A stretch of DNA of 64,000 nt from Larimichthys crocea (GCF_000972845.2 NW_020853564.1:186001-250000); one strand, 5' to 3'. Counted from the first letter of the stretch, positions 11,901 to 25,984 are shown. Notes: a model not told the origin generated them from the sequence alone. Program-made: numbers and translations.

Positions 11901-14900
11901 AGTCTTCATTTTAACAGTAAAATGTTGTATCATACATGCGCGTTCATGTGCATTAACATGTTAAATTGGATATAAGTTCATGAACTACAAGTACATTTGT
12001 GTGTAATAAATTTAGCCGTGCTACTAAATGTGCATCATCTTGTTACCATGGCTTACTTAATTACTTCCGAGGCTGTGCAGACACACACAGAAATGACAGC
12101 TAATATTTTTAACTAAGAAAACAGAAATGTTAATATGTTCATTCTGTTAAGCATGCGATGAAGGTACCTACTGTTTCTATGTGACTACTGGGAGACTCTG
12201 ACATGTTTGGAAGAAGAAATCGAAGTTGTTAGACAACTGCGGAGCTTAGGGAGGAGGCTGTACTACTTAGTGTGAAAGTGAAGCTAATAACTTAGCAAAA
12301 AGCCAGGCACTGCAGCTCTGGCACAGATACGTGAAACAAGAGACTCGACATTAACAAACTGGATAATCTTGAATCCATCACTCGGTGTAACCACATTCAC
12401 TCATAATACATGCTGTAACAGCAAACAAAGCATGAAAACATTGTGGAGCGTCTGTAGGAAACATGCAGAGACGTCTACACATGACTCTGTGGCCCCAGTG
12501 AATGCTGGTAGGCTTCCCAACACCTCTAACATGTCTGACTGCAATTACTGACCAGCTTTCAGGCAGTCACATGAACTCTGGTAATGGTTTCAACTCTCTG
12601 CTCATTTAGCCCTCATTTCAAAATAAGAGTGCAGTGTTACACTATTTCATCCAGGATCAGTACATGAATGCTCAAACTGCTTTCAAAGAACCTAAATCAA
12701 CTGGATAATCATTAACAGGATAGTTTTGGCCTGATAACAGCAGAGAAGTCTGGATTAGTTTAAGCCACATTTGCAGGACAAGGCTGAGGTTTTAAGTTAT
12801 CCCCCCCCTGAGATTGAAACTTTGCTCTGTTCAGAACATTGAAATATTGAAAAGCAGCACTAGAACTCTGGCAGATATTTGAGAGAGTCATCAGTCCTCC
12901 AGACTAACATTTTACATTGGTCGCAGCCATGCATCTAACTTTTTCATTTAGGTGCAGCAACACATAAATTAGTAGCAGCAAATAATATATTCTTGTCAGC
13001 TCCCATACACATTGGTCATTTACTTCCACATTTTTTAAATTATTGTAAACAGAAATAAAGTTGCAGATAAATGTTTTTATTAAAATCACAGCACACCTGC
13101 TGGAACCACCATAAATCTATAACCCCCCCAAAAAAAACAGTCACCGCTCCTGGGTGCTCACAGAATATTAAGGCTGCTTGTGCTTGTAAAAGCTCATCCC
13201 CACCCTTGACCCTCACGCCTAAACTCCACCGGACACATCTCTGTCATGTCGCAATGTTGCTGTTTTGGTCCGTTCTCCATGCACCTCACCAGGAATTTTT
13301 CAGAAGCATTTTGACCACCTTTTATTTCTTGCGCAGATTTAGTCATTTTCTTGGTGTATGTGCTTCTAAATATGTAAATATGCTACACAGCTCATTTGTT
13401 TTTCCTTTTGGAGCTGCAGTTTGCACAGTAGGGCTGCAGCTATCGAATATTTTGGTAATCGAGTATTCTATCTCATATTCCATCGATTAATTTAATAAAT
13501 TAAATTATTACCATAATTTTTGGACTATTGAGCGCACCTGAATATAAGCAACACCGGCTAAATTTGAAAAGAAAATACATTTTGTACATATATAGGCCGC
13601 ACTTGAATATTAGCCGCAGGTTTGTTGTAACATGAGATATTTACACAGAAAGGCGGTACACAGATTTTTTTTATTTAATTTAAGACACACTTTTTTTCAA
13701 ACTGCCTGAAAATCGGCAGTACGGCACCAACACGGCATGGACACAGGATGCCAAGATTACGTGCAGTAGCCCTATTTCCTTCTGACGGCCAGATCGATTG
13801 CCTTTAACTTAAAAGCTGCATCACATGCATTTCTTCGTGTGTTTTCCATGATAAGGTATGTGCATGATGCACAAAATGACAGTTCAAAATTAAAACTAGT
13901 GTCTTCTTCGGTGCATAATCTTTCCCCGCGTCTGTCTCACTTTTGCGTTTACTGCTAGAGAGTGACGTAAGCACGTTATGTCACACTAAAAAGAATCCGT
14001 GCGGAACGTGAGCTTTAAATTGAATTAAATGAGGCCCTTGAGGCAGAGAAAATTCCTTGATCATTTTTTGTAATTGAGTTACTCAAGGAATCGTTGCAGC
14101 CCTGTTGCACAGGGTGTTTTATTTTGAAAATCAACCAGATTCTCTGTGCTGTGTCTGACTTCCAACCAGTTCAAGCTACTCTGTGTAGATTGACACTACC
14201 AACCTCACACCCTGCAGAATGAATACACATGCCAAAAAATAAAAAAGCTGTTTGGTACAGCTGGACCTGGATATCAGGTGCATCGGTACCACCAATGAGA
14301 ATGTTTGCTTGATAGATCGTTGGTCACACCCTGGAGCCCGACATTAAACTGAAACAGTCAATGATAGATTAGCAGACGAGGGTTCATTTAGAAAACATTG
14401 TGTTTGTTTGCATGAAATTAAATACTGAGTTCAAGCCGTCTGGCTGTAAATCTTTTACTGCCATCAGTGAAAATGTGCAGACCTTGATGTCTAAAAAGCA
14501 TTTTAAATGAATTTACTGTTAAATCATCTTTTCATTCTTCGAATATAATCCAATGCTTTTATGTGCAGTTCACTTATCTCAAGTTGTCTGTGTCTAGATG
14601 GAATCATGAGGGTGCCCAGTCGCATGCTGCAAAAGGCCAACGCAGACCTACAGAGGCTCAGGATGTCGATCTTCAAACTACTGCAGCCCAAGCTGCAGTG
14701 CAAACTGGGTAAGCACAGACACTGGACATGCCCTGTATCAGCCTCCATAAAATGAATTCAGGATGAGAAACCACAAAATGATTTTGGATATTCTTAGTTT
14801 TTGTACCTGAATGCTGTTCAGAGTTTTTAAACCACATACGCAGTCAATGTTGAATCGTACAAATTCAGACTAAATCTGAGTGACGGTATCAGGAGATGAT

Positions 14901-17900
14901 CTTGCCACTCAGGGATGAATTGTGAATAGTTTTTCGGAGAGTTTTTGCATTCTGTGTGTCTCACACCTGAGGTTTGTCCTCAGTGTGTACTTCAAAATAA
15001 ACGTTCCTTATACGTGACGAGAAAGGTAAGAAGAGTTCTTGCCGAGTGATGCTCAGTAAATCTGGGGTTTTCTCCAAACTTGGAGACTGCGCAAAGTAGC
15101 AGAGCCATAATTTCACAGTTGCTAGCTCTCCCCACATTAAATATACAGTGATTAAAGAACACAAAGATTAATATTGAAATCTCACATTGGTCTGATGTGT
15201 CACTCATGAACATGTTCTTTTCCTTTGAGAGGGTGAAGCACCAACAGACTGTCCCACACAGCTGGAGAGACATTAATATATAGATTTTCTATATATAGAT
15301 AGATTTTTCTTTAAAGCGTATTTCTGAAGGCACCAGCGCTGATCGGACACCAGCATTGGATCAGGAACAATATGCAAATTGTGCCAAGCTACTGTGACCG
15401 AGGGAGAGATGTCTGAGCGAATGCTTTTCAAACTCAACGAGATGCTCCCAGGGCCCCTCCAGCCGTCTGTTCATGAATATTAGATTTCATATAGCCTAAT
15501 GCCACTTTCTTGCCAAAGAGATTACACTGACAAAAATAAGTATGTTAAGGAGTAGTCTGTCTTGTTTTGGCAAGTTTATCTAAAATGTAATCACATAGCT
15601 TATACACTTTATAAACAAGGCTCTGTGTAAGATTTTCAAGTGGCTTAAATGTTTAATGTTTTTCTACCTTTCCTTGATGATTTGTGCTTTTTAGATATTT
15701 GGCATCTGGGCACCGAGTCATGAATCCCTCCTCAGTAACCCAAGCAAGAGTTAATCTTCAAGTTTCAAAGCAACCATTATCATCTGATAATAACAGAAAG
15801 TGACGAGCCTGGACCTGCCAAATGTTGGATTTTGCTCTGCTCATTGCTGCCAAATCTTTACATTATACGAAAGAGGGAGAACTTGTTTAGTAGTTGTCAC
15901 TCTTTACATACTAAAAACAGAGGAGAGCAGGGCTTGACATGATGTGATGCAGCTCTTAAAATTTCTCCCCTATCTCATCCACAGGTTAAATTCTTATAAA
16001 TTTTGTTGGAATAGGGACTGTAACCGCAGCTTCTGTCAGCACTCATACCCATGACAGCACTCTAACTGCTGCATGTTTGTGCTTTTCAGGTCAGAGGGAA
16101 ACTCCAGTGTTTGCCTTGCCGCTTCTGCTCACGATGGACTCCTGGGTGGAGCCTCTCTTCCAGTTAACCTTTCACTGGGAGTTTAAGTGCAGTGAATGCA
16201 AAACGGCCACAAAAGAAAGGTATGCAATGAAATCCACGATGTTGTGCTCGATCCACTGAAGCATTTTGTCTTTTTGAAACTCACTCTGAAGAGTGAAAAC
16301 ACAGAAAGTAATTGTGTTAAAAACAAATGCGTCGCTCTCTATAGCAGCTGGATGAGGGCCTGCGCTGCCTCAGGTTTATTTGGAGAGGGAAAATGAAATG
16401 TATGAAGGAATGAGTCATTGGAGAAATGTTGCTCTGAATTTATTGTAATGAGAGGTGATTTTCCTTTTTAATCTCTCTTCTGACGCTGCCTCATTTATCC
16501 ACAAGTGGCTGTGAAGGCTGGATTGGTGATTGATATCTAGTAATAGCCTGAATCTCTCAGTTCATTAAGATTTTGTAATTATTGACAAGTTTGGAAACAT
16601 GTCCAGTAAAGTCATTTAGGACAAGTCAATGATGGTTGTACAACCATTATTGACTTGAATATTTTGGGACCATCAAGTGCAAAAATAACTGCCAGGCTAG
16701 AACCAGAACTAGAATAGTAACTAAAATTAGAATAACAATCAGTTTTCTAGAGCCCATGGTGCTGTTTTCAAATTGATTGTTTTGTCTGAGTTAGTCCAAA
16801 GCTCAAGATTATTAAAGTTATGATAATAAAAGAACAAATCAGATCCTTCAATTGAAAATTACTTGTCAAACGTTCAATTTTGGATCAAAATTTTTTATTT
16901 TTTTTCCTGTTGGACTCAGATTGAGCACTCATTTGATGTGTGGATGAGACGGTTGAGTCTTTGAAAGGCAGAAAACAAAGTAATCTTCTGTGTACTGAGA
17001 ACAGTTGACCTGTACCTCTGTTGTCACACTGTAAAAACCTGTGTACTGCATGCTGTTCTTTTTAGGGTTCTGAAGACTCTCCCCAGCTTCACTAACGTTG
17101 CGCCTAATTGGCATCCACTTCATGCCGTTCACATGGCACCGTGCAACGTGTGCTACAAGAACAATCAGAGGAGGACAATGATGCTGGACAGGTGAGAATC
17201 AAACGGTTACTGTGTCTTCCTTCAGTCTTAAACATATGTTAAATATACACCATGATTAACAATGATCAGACTTTCTGGAATTGATCACTTGATTATTGAT
17301 TTAAGATTAACTTTATTTTAGTGACCAGTTATCAAATCTGACCACCATTCAAAAGTAATTACTATGAATGGAAGTGATTATGTTGGAGTTAAGACTCAAG
17401 GGGTAAATGTATTACTGTCAACAACAGATGTCGTTTGAACATTCACTATTAGCTATTGAATAATTAATCATTGCATTGGAGCAAAGTATCTTCCTCATTG
17501 TCTCAGGATTGTCCACAACAAAGTCAGCTGTCTGATCCAAAAATAAACATTTCTTTAATTTGAAGTCCACAAAAAACGAAAGCTGTGTCTCCACACACAG
17601 CACACTTTAACTCATTAACGGCCTGCAGACCATCAACTGTCTTAAAGTGGCTGTTGGCTCAATTAAATTAACAGTTAATTATTACTCAACACTTAGGTTA
17701 TCTTCAAAATTACAGATTTATCTTTTACAACTGAAGGTTGAATATTTAGCACCTGCTAATCGTCCTCATACACTGCAAAATAGTGACAAAGTTTCTTTGG
17801 TTTGTGTCTGGTTTGAGAGACAGTGAGCGGGCGTCGATCAAGTCGATTAATGAGCAAAATAAAAAGTTGTTTCCTGATTGTTTCACGGTGGTTACGTCCA

Positions 17901-20579
17901 GCACAAAGACTCAACAGCTCCAGCAGCCTGCACAAATCTGCGGCTATTCGCCACAGTGCCTGATCCTGTGTGAATGCACCCTAATAATGACACGCGCTTC
18001 AGAGAAACTGTTTTCTATGACTTTAGAGAAAGTCCTCCCTCGACCTTCACCGTCCCATCCATCAACCAGACGTTTGCTTTGTGTTTTGTTTAGTGTGCCA
18101 CCGGTGTTCCAGCTGCACTTTGTAGAGGGACTTCCTGACAGTGATGTCAGAATCTACTCCTTCACCTTTAAGGGGAAATGCTACTCCGTCACCACCGTCA
18201 TACAGTACAACCAGCAACTAAAGCACTTTGTCACCTGGATTGGTAATTCTGATGGTACGTATATTCAGAAGCGTAACGCGTAAACATCTTTACGGTTGGC
18301 TTTACTAGTGTAGCATGTAAAGTGATGAACTTTTCTTTTCCTCCATCGTATTCCATAAGCTATATTTGCACTTGGGGTAAAACCGCAAACACTGGAGCTC
18401 ATTGTTAAGTCACATGAAGGCTGATATTTATATCCCTCTTCACTGTAGCTTGCCAACAGCACATTCTGCTGGACAATCCATGCAGTGTTGAACTACAGAT
18501 GACTCCAGTCATTTAGGGCTTGTTTCATTGACATTTTTAAAGAATTGAAAATGTGCTGTGTGTTTAACTAAATATTTCTCAATATTTTAGTCATCTTTTA
18601 AATTTTTATCTGTTATGATTAGTCTGTTTTATGTGATAATTATGGGTGAATGGATAGTTGATCAACCTTGGCTTTGTAGTTTGTCACAATCTCATGATAA
18701 CAAATATCAGTGTAAGTATTCATGCTGAGTGTGCTGTCTTCTGTTTGCTGTCATACCTGTTCTTACAGGATCGTGGTTGGAATATGACGACTTGAAACAT
18801 CCAGACTGTAAGATCTATCCAAAGCTCCCAGTCCCTGCTGAGGAGATCCACGTTGTTTTCTGGGAGACGCAGGACGATAAAGAGCCTCAAGCCTGTTCTC
18901 CCTCCAGCACATTTGTCGAACATAGAAACAACCTGAACCTTAGTCCAGGTGACAAAGACTTAATCCCGGATGAGCTGTCGGTTCATACTGTGGATCACTC
19001 TCTTATGTCTCACAATGACACTGACGTCATTCGTGCACTCTCAGAATTTGAAGACTGCAGCAGCATCATGGACACAACGGTCACAGCTGGTGTTGACGCA
19101 TCAATAGGTTCCACAACACTGCTCGACACCTTTGAGGGCCTTAGCCATGATGACATCATCACGCTCACACTGGTGGAATTGAAAGCAGATTCAGAAATGC
19201 AGCCTGCAAATGATTGCGGACAAACACAAGATCTGAGTGTTCCCAGCAGGAGTGAAATACTCGACTCTTCTCCGGATAGCTCCTCAACTCAAACAGGAGG
19301 CGAAAAGACTAACAGTCCTGTTGTTGAGCTCCCCACAACCTCCAACTCATCTGAAACTGAGGATGACTCGTCAAGTGATCCTACATTTGTGCCTGGTGGC
19401 AGGGGAGGGAGAGGGACTGGCAGAGGCAAAGCCGCTAGCAGACAAATGGGTAGAAAGGCAGCCTCGTCCGAAACAGCTCCACATATTTCACACCACCCTG
19501 CATCATCAAAGCCATCTGAAGTAATCACTGTCAGACCCACGAGTGCTGCTGCTCAGGATAACACACCACATGATGAGACCACACAGCCAGCGTCTCCTGT
19601 GTCTTCTACAGACGCCTCAATCCTGTCCACTACTCAGAACAGTCCCACAGTGCAAACTCTAAATCAGAATAGCCGCTGGTCCTTCCTGCTCAGCAAACAC
19701 CCGCTCCACCAACTTCAGAAGCCCATTACGAAACACGCCCCCACCCCGGCCACCAAAGCAAAGCCCACTCCTCTCACTCAATCTACCCCCAACCCTGTGA
19801 GAAGACCGCAGTTCCCCGGAGGACTCATCCCTAAACCTCAGCTCAGGACAGAGGAGGGTGACAGTCTCCCGCTGAAAGCAGCAGAGATGTACGGTGCCTT
19901 TGGTGCTAAGAGCTCAAGCACCCGGACTCCGCCGCTCCCATTTCCTGCACTCCTCAACGTCAAATCAAAGCGGGTCCAACCCGTAACCTCCAACAACCAG
20001 AAGTTACTAATGAACACAACAGTGGTGTCTGGTACATCACTTCCTATGCCTGCAGCAAAGGGGCTCCCTGAAATATCCTCCTCAAAGAAACACAGCAGCC
20101 AGTCCTCGAAGGTTCCTCCAGGTCTCAGCGACACTGAAGCACTCAGGTACAAGCTGTTAAAGAAGCTGAAGGCAAAGAAGAAGAAGCTCGCTGTGCTAAA
20201 TGAAAAGTTAGGTCATCAGGGTGGAGACAGCCTCCGACCAGACAGCACTGACTTGGGCTCTCCAAACACCGTCACCTCCAGTACCTACGACAGCTCCATC
20301 TGTGACGACTTCCTCTCTGACCTGCTCTCGCCGGCCACCACAGCCAGCAACCTTTCACCGGACAGCTCTGGCTTCCTTGAGCGGCTTGCCAATGGGCAAG
20401 AAGGAGTCGACCAGCTGGACTGCGGCGTCAGTGAGGTTGGTACAGCACCACAGGTGAACATGTCTATGAATGAGCCCAACACCGAAAGCTTCCTGGACGA
20501 CTTCTTCTTGCAGGCTGTGGCTCAGAGGCCGACTGAGGCGGAGACCGAGGCACTGAGCGGACTCGAACTTTTCTTTTAA
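8997..20579 (+). CDS. uspl1: Ubiquitin-specific peptidase-like 1, SUMO isopeptidase (USPL1)
   Basis: Cysteine protease that removes SUMO and localises to Cajal bodies in mammals. Exons: 8997-9074, 9650-9772, 9871-10831, 14598-14708, 16090-16219, 17066-17191, 18094-18254, 18769-20579. They join in frame to 1,166 residues (human 1,092). Visible features: an N-terminal GYLGK...CPWC...SYRINLQESI block; a long low-complexity stretch; then the catalytic domain with Cys336 in LCWLDSLL, His554 in KHFVTWIG and Asp570 in SWLEYDD, matching the Cys/His/Asp triad known for human USPL1. CSEC and CNVC pairs look zinc-binding. The last exon encodes a disordered Ser/Thr/Pro tail with a conserved basic stretch LLKKLKAKKKKLAVLNEKLG and a FLSDLLSP motif. 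The start is the Met matching human MMDSP...GYLGK. The exon 1 donor is GTCAGT, a weaker but valid GT site. The 3.8-kb intron 3 carries a hAT-type MITE. Confidence 0.95.
13429..14104. mobile_element. hAT-type MITE, 676 bp, in uspl1 intron 3
   Basis: The left end (T)AGGGCTGCAGC and the reverse complement of the right end, CAGGGCTGCAAC, form an inverted repeat. An exact 8-bp duplication TTGCACAG flanks it (13421-13428 and 14105-14112), as expected for hAT transposition. No coding frame is inside. The stretch about 13515-13690 resembles another dispersed family (GGACTATTGAGCGCACC, ATAGGCCGCACTTG), so it may be composite. Confidence 0.85.
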
Positions 20580-20903
20580 GACGTCGTCCAAGCCTCGAAT
20601 TTACACCTCATCTGTCACGCAATCATGTAGCAGCCTGTTTCACGTGCAAGTCTAAAGTCGTTTTCTCGTATTTATTTTGCTGTTAATTTAGATGAGTTAA
20701 TTAAGTTTGTATGACATTAAGTGATGTCGTTGAACCATGGATGAAATGTGTAACTTTGTTCACATCTTGAACTTTGTTCTGCACTTTATAGTGTATATAT
20801 TTGATGTAACTGGGTTGTATGAAGGCATCGTGTAGACAGTCGAAGCTGTTTGCCCTGTTTTGTATTTGAAAACTTGAAAATTATGAAATTTGTTTTGCCA
20901 TTT

Positions 20904-20909
20904 AATAAA
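20904..20909 (+). terminator. uspl1: uspl1 polyadenylation signal
   Basis: AATAAA about 325 bases after the stop codon and before the next gene. Confidence 0.65.
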
Positions 20910-20939
20910 TACTATAAATGAATGCAGCTGGTTGTACAA

Positions 20940-21410
20940 AGTAGTCGTAATTATGAAATTGAATACTCAACTCATCAGGGAAATATAATTATTTTTTAAT
21001 TTAAATATTAAAGTCTCTATAAATAGTTTTTGTTTATTCAGTTATTCAGACATTTATTGGACCTAAGATGGATAGTCTGAATGAAAGAAAAGGCTCAGTG
21101 TATACACTGATGTGGCATTAATACTTATTTCCACAGCCAATAAACAAATGAACTAAAAGTAAGCATAATCACATGCAGCTCTGTTATTGTAGCATTATGA
21201 ATTTGTTTGCTGTAACATTAATCCAGAAATCCTCTAACCTGTCACAGCCGTCTATAAGCCACCTAGTGGTTGTGCGTGAAAATGGCCCCCATTGTGTTAC
21301 ATCAAGACGGTGCTTTGGTTGTATTAACCTATGATAATTATTGTTAGCTACATATTGAATTTAAATAGTTCCGGCGCGTCGTGTCAGGAAATGTGTCACT
21401 TCGTCGGTCA
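20940..21410. other. Spacer uspl1 - tRNA
   Basis: AT-rich, with no coding frame or repeat I can name. Confidence 0.6.
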
Positions 21411-21419
21411 AAATAGTCG

Positions 21420-21491
21420 TTCCCATACCGGGAGTCGAACCCGGGCCGCCTGGGTGAAAACCAGGAATCCTAACCGCTAGACCATATGGGA
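21420..21491 (-). tRNA. tRNA-Glu (anticodon TTC)
   Basis: 72 nucleotides on the minus strand. The acceptor stem TCCCATA pairs with TATGGGA, followed by discriminator A at 21420. The D-arm region is TGGTCTAGCGGTTAGGA. The anticodon arm is CCTGG-TTTTCAC-CCAGG with anticodon TTC. The T arm is CCGGG-TTCGACT-CCCGG. A and B box promoters are intact, and a TTTT Pol III terminator follows a few bases downstream. No intron. I recognise the sequence as the usual vertebrate tRNA-Glu, so it is probably functional. Confidence 0.98.
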
Positions 21492-21499
21492 AGTTGTCG

Positions 21500-22735
21500 T
21501 GCAAATCGCAGATTTTTGATATTAGATCATCAAATGTTGATCTTTGCCATTTTGCTTTTTAATAATGACGTTAGCTTTGTTGCTAGTTGTAACAATACAG
21601 TTTTTCCTTCCTTCCTGCTAGCCTCCCTCAGCCCAACTGTGTAAGTACGTAAATTATTATTACAGATTATTATTAATATATGATTTGCCTTTTGCAGTGT
21701 TTCGTTATGATTAATTTAAGACAATCAATCAAATTAAAGAGCCGTTATAAATTAGTGAAATACATTTGCATATTCTGTTGCATTTTAAAACACAGAGTAT
21801 TAAAAAGATAATTAAAATTGTCATATATATTTAGATTATCTTCATGCTGTGATTGAAGAATTAATAATTGAAAAAAGGAATTTTGAAATGACATTTTCCT
21901 GCTGCTTCTCCTTGTGCTTATGCCATCCATGTTTGGCCTATTTAATTAATCAATTAATTATCTCTTGATAAAATGTATTAATGTAATAATTGGTTATAAC
22001 GAACACAATAGCAGATGGAATGAGTGTGGAACTAATAAAAATCTAAAAAATCTTTTTCTACAGCTTCCTATGTGTTCAACATCTGGTGGATTCAGTTCTG
22101 AAGAAGAGAGAGAAAGACGGCAAAACTATAGAATCAGTGAGAGAGAGGAAGCTGCATTACCATTGAAAAGCACATGCAGGTGCTGTTTGACTGAAGGTAA
22201 ACCAAGTCAGAGTAATCCAGTCATTGAGTCAATGAGCTTTCACCGCTGCAGCAGACATTTTGACTCGTCATGAAGCAAAGAACATTAATGAGCCATTAAT
22301 TCATAACACCTGGGTTATTCTCTACAATGACTAGCCAGATGTTTGCTGTGAAAAAGGCCCACAAAGGCACGTCCTGTAAATAATATAACAGAACTCTCGT
22401 ACACTTGCTCATTTGCCAGAAATAATCTATAAAGAAAATCTACCAGCAGAAGGCCATAATGTATAAAATATATGATAACAGCAATCATGTAAGTCTCACA
22501 CAAACACACACAAACGCCATTGTATTGTATATGTAACCCAGAGCATCATTTACATATAGAGGAAGCCACAAACAAATGTGCATGTGGGATGGGGGAGTAC
22601 ATGATGTCACAGAGGGACAGATCATGTTTATACTCGATGCGCCTGTGCTGTAAAGACACACTCCTGGACCGTGAAAGAGAAGCTCTGTCTCCCTCCGTCA
22701 GCCTCTCCATCCACCTGCTCCCACAGCTCGCACAT
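21500..22735. other. Spacer tRNA - alox5ap, likely including the alox5ap 5' flank
   Basis: AT-rich sequence. The last 100 bases before the alox5ap ATG are more GC-rich (CTCCCTCCGTCAGCC) and probably hold the 5' UTR. I could not place a TATA box or start site. Confidence 0.5.
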
Positions 22736-22742
22736 CAAGATC

Positions 22743-25700
22743 ATGGACTCCTTTACAGTGGTGGAAAACATCTACCTCCTGGTCATCATCACCCTCATTA
22801 GCGTGCTACAGAACGGTGAGAGAAAGCAAGAAGCATCTTCTGTTACTAGTAACAGTCGATCATATTGTTGTTTTTTAAGCTTTAGATCAGAAGTTGTGGT
22901 GACATTAATGATCTCTGTCTGTGTTTTAAGCATTCTTTGCCCAGAAGGTGGAACGGGAATGCAACTGTCAAAACACCAAAACCTCTGCTTTTGAACGGGT
23001 TTCTTGTGCCAAGTAAGTACCCTCTTCTCTCATACTCAATTTCTGTGATTAATAATCTATGCCGGTGAAACAAGGGATGAGTTTGTCATTTTTATCTAGA
23101 ACATTCATAAACTTTTCTCCATTTGGTTTCACATTCCTCACAAATATAATATAACATTGAAAGGCAGCCCTCATTTGCCTGAGCACTCCCAGATAGGTGG
23201 GGAAAAAAGCTGGCACATAGCTCATTTGAATGGACGCTGGAAAGTAGCCATAAGGAAACAACATCAACCGCCCTCTCTGTAAGGTGAACCTGTAGGTCCT
23301 GTTCATGTCAAAGGAGTGAAAACTGCTCATATATGTACAGATGGTGAGCTGTGGACTTTTTTGGTGTTTTAAATTTCAATTCAGGGATCAGAACACAAGT
23401 GTCTTGTGTCTGCTTTCTCAAACTTTTGCTCTTGTTACAAAACTATTGCCACATAAACGTTTGCCAAACGTCAAGAGTAAATTTACCTGAACACTTCCTC
23501 ATTTTAACAAGCAAAGAGTTACTCACTTCATTGAAAAGTTCACAATGATTTTGTTCCAACATTCTCCTGTTCCAGTTGTGTTGTGCGTTTTGGAGTTTTG
23601 GACTGTTGATTGGAACAACTGAATATGGACTTTGGGGCACCGTGATTTTTAAAAATATTTTATAGATCACATGATTATTCAGAAAAATAGTCTGTGAAAA
23701 CTGACATCACCACAGATATTAACGCTTCATGCCTCAATATTTTTTGACAGCTAGGCTCCAACCCCAAATTCAAATCTGATATTTGTAACTGACATAACGA
23801 CTCAGTCTTAGTCAGTCTATTGGTCCATGAGCAACAATTTACTTCCTGTTTTTAAAAGGACATATCTGAACCACATCCGGTTTTGTAGCTAATGTGAGGA
23901 TTTCAAAGAGATTGCAAACATTTGCTCTCTAAAATGTGATGCAAGTGTTTGTTGGCAGTTTAAAAATTACACAATCAGCAAAGGGCACATTTAGGGACTT
24001 ATATGAAGTTTGGACAGTTTTGGACATTGTACCAGACATCTTCTAAATCTGAGGTTTATTACACACACCATAGAATGAAGCAACGTCTACATGTTTCTAC
24101 CCTTAATTTAGAGGTTAAGGCCTTAGAGTGGGCAACCAAACACTGACTTTTCTTTCTGACTGTTTAATTTAGATGTAAAAGATAGAAAAATAAAGGCAGA
24201 AGAAATACAATATAATATACAAATAATTTTGTGTAACAAATCAGCTTATGATTTATCCCCATATCTTGATAAGAGGTCCTGATCAACAGGTTTCACTCTT
24301 CTAATGAACATGGTTCTGTGTAACATACTGCACAGACTTATTTCAACACATTGCAGCAGCCAGTACAGCTGACTCGTGGAGCGGACTCAGTTTTTCCTGG
24401 CTGCCCATTTCAACTTTGTTCCACCAACACATCTAGAAAACCACATGCAGGCCTCTGTAGCACATCTACTGTTTAATGCCTCAGAGTTTTTTAAAAGTCA
24501 CAGACACTTGTGCTCTGCAGTTTCATTTCCTGACAGCCAGAGAAAAAAAGGGCCTGTTATCAGTCACTGCACAGATTACTTCATAAGTTTCTCATTGCAG
24601 GAGATTTATGTAAAATGTGCTGATTGCTTCTTGTTTATGATCCTTCCAGTCGTAACTGCATGGATGCTTATCCCACTTTCCTGGCTGTGATGTGGTGTGC
24701 CGGCCTGTGTCTCAGTCAAGGTAATCATTAATAAGTGACTGTAAAGGCAGTCACAACACACCCATACAGAGTAAAGACAGGCGGAACTTTCCAGTCATAG
24801 TTTCTAGTCCTATAAGATTATCATCTATCTCTTTATATAGATGACTTATTTCCATGTTTGCAAAGCAGCCACACAACAGCGCCTATAGTCAAATGAACAC
24901 ATCGACTTTCCACAACATTTCCCAACCTGGCTCGCTGGGATTTACTCACAAAGAACAAGAGCAAAAGCATTTCGGGCAATGACGTAGGCCGATCAGTCCC
25001 GGCTCACAGCTGGAGTCTCAATTCAACACAAAGGTGTTTCGTGGTGTTGAGGTCAGGGATCTGCAGAGGCCACTAAACCTAGAAAACCATTTTTTCCTAG
25101 ACCTTGTTCTGCGGAAGTTATTGAAACAGGAACTGGTCTCGAGATAGGCGTGCAAGCTATACAGATGTTCTGTTTTGTGGCAGAAATATTGAGACAAGCA
25201 AATGTTGTTGCTCTCTGCAGAATTTATTGACATAATAATCCATGATCAAATTCCCCTTTGTCATATTTTACTCTCATAAGCCTGCACGTAATGAATCGAG
25301 AATACTCATGATTAACTGTTGTTATAAATACACTGCACATAACAGGGAGTTTACTTTACTAACTCATCGAGGTAAGATGAATACACACACAGACATGTGA
25401 CTGCATCACCACATACTACAAACACACTATTGTTTGAGGCATCATCATATGGTGTATCATTAGTATTTGTGCTCTTATGGCTTAGAAAACATGTAACACG
25501 TCCTCGACGGGGTGTCCAAAGTGTATTATGAGCTCTGATTCAGTGTTTTGCCTTTTCCTGTCATGTCTGCAGCTCCCGCTGCCTTTGCTGGCTTCATCTA
25601 TCTTGTCGTCAGGCAGAAGTACTTTGTTGGATACATGGGACAAACCAGTCAAAGGTAAAAGAAGTGACCTACAGTGTATTGTGTGTGTTTGCAGCCATTG

Positions 25701-25893
25701 GTCTGTTTCATTTTTTTTCTCTTTCTGTAGCACGCCTGGCTACCTGTTTGGAAAACGTGTCATCTCCTTCCTGCTCCTGATGTGCGTCGTGGGAATCTCC
25801 AACTTCCTGCTGATGCGCCACTACGGCAGCGACTATAAGGAATACGTGGAGACCATCACCAACGCTGCGTCGGCTCTTCTCCTCATCCCTTAG
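22743..25893 (+). CDS. alox5ap: 5-lipoxygenase activating protein (FLAP)
   Basis: Small nuclear-membrane/ER protein of the MAPEG family that presents arachidonic acid to 5-lipoxygenase, the first step of leukotriene synthesis. Exons: 22743-22815, 22931-23012, 24650-24720, 25573-25654, 25731-25893, with matching phases 1, 2, 1, 2. The product has 156 residues (human 161). Conserved blocks run in order: NIYLLVIITLISVLQN (helix 1), FFAQKVERE, NCMDAYPTFLAVMWCAGL (helix 2), PAAFAGFIYLVVRQKYFVGY (helix 3), STPGYLFGKRVISFLLLM (helix 4), ending ALLLIP as in mammals. Exon 2 is slightly shorter than in human, which accounts for the length difference. The gene lies just downstream of uspl1 as in human and converges on medag, with about 310 bases between stop codons. 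Confidence 0.97.
25020..25135. repeat. Possible DNA-transposon remnant in alox5ap intron 3
   Basis: The stretch GTGGTGTTGAGGTCAGGG... followed by GCAGAGGCCAC resembles a dispersed teleost repeat I know from memory. It is diverged, with no ends or target duplication found. Confidence 0.3.
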
Positions 25894-25984
25894 ACTAAAT
25901 GTCAACAATGGCAGCAGCATGTCCAACACATTTATATGTTAACTGATGTGAACTGTACAAAACTGAATTAAGACACAGTCATTG

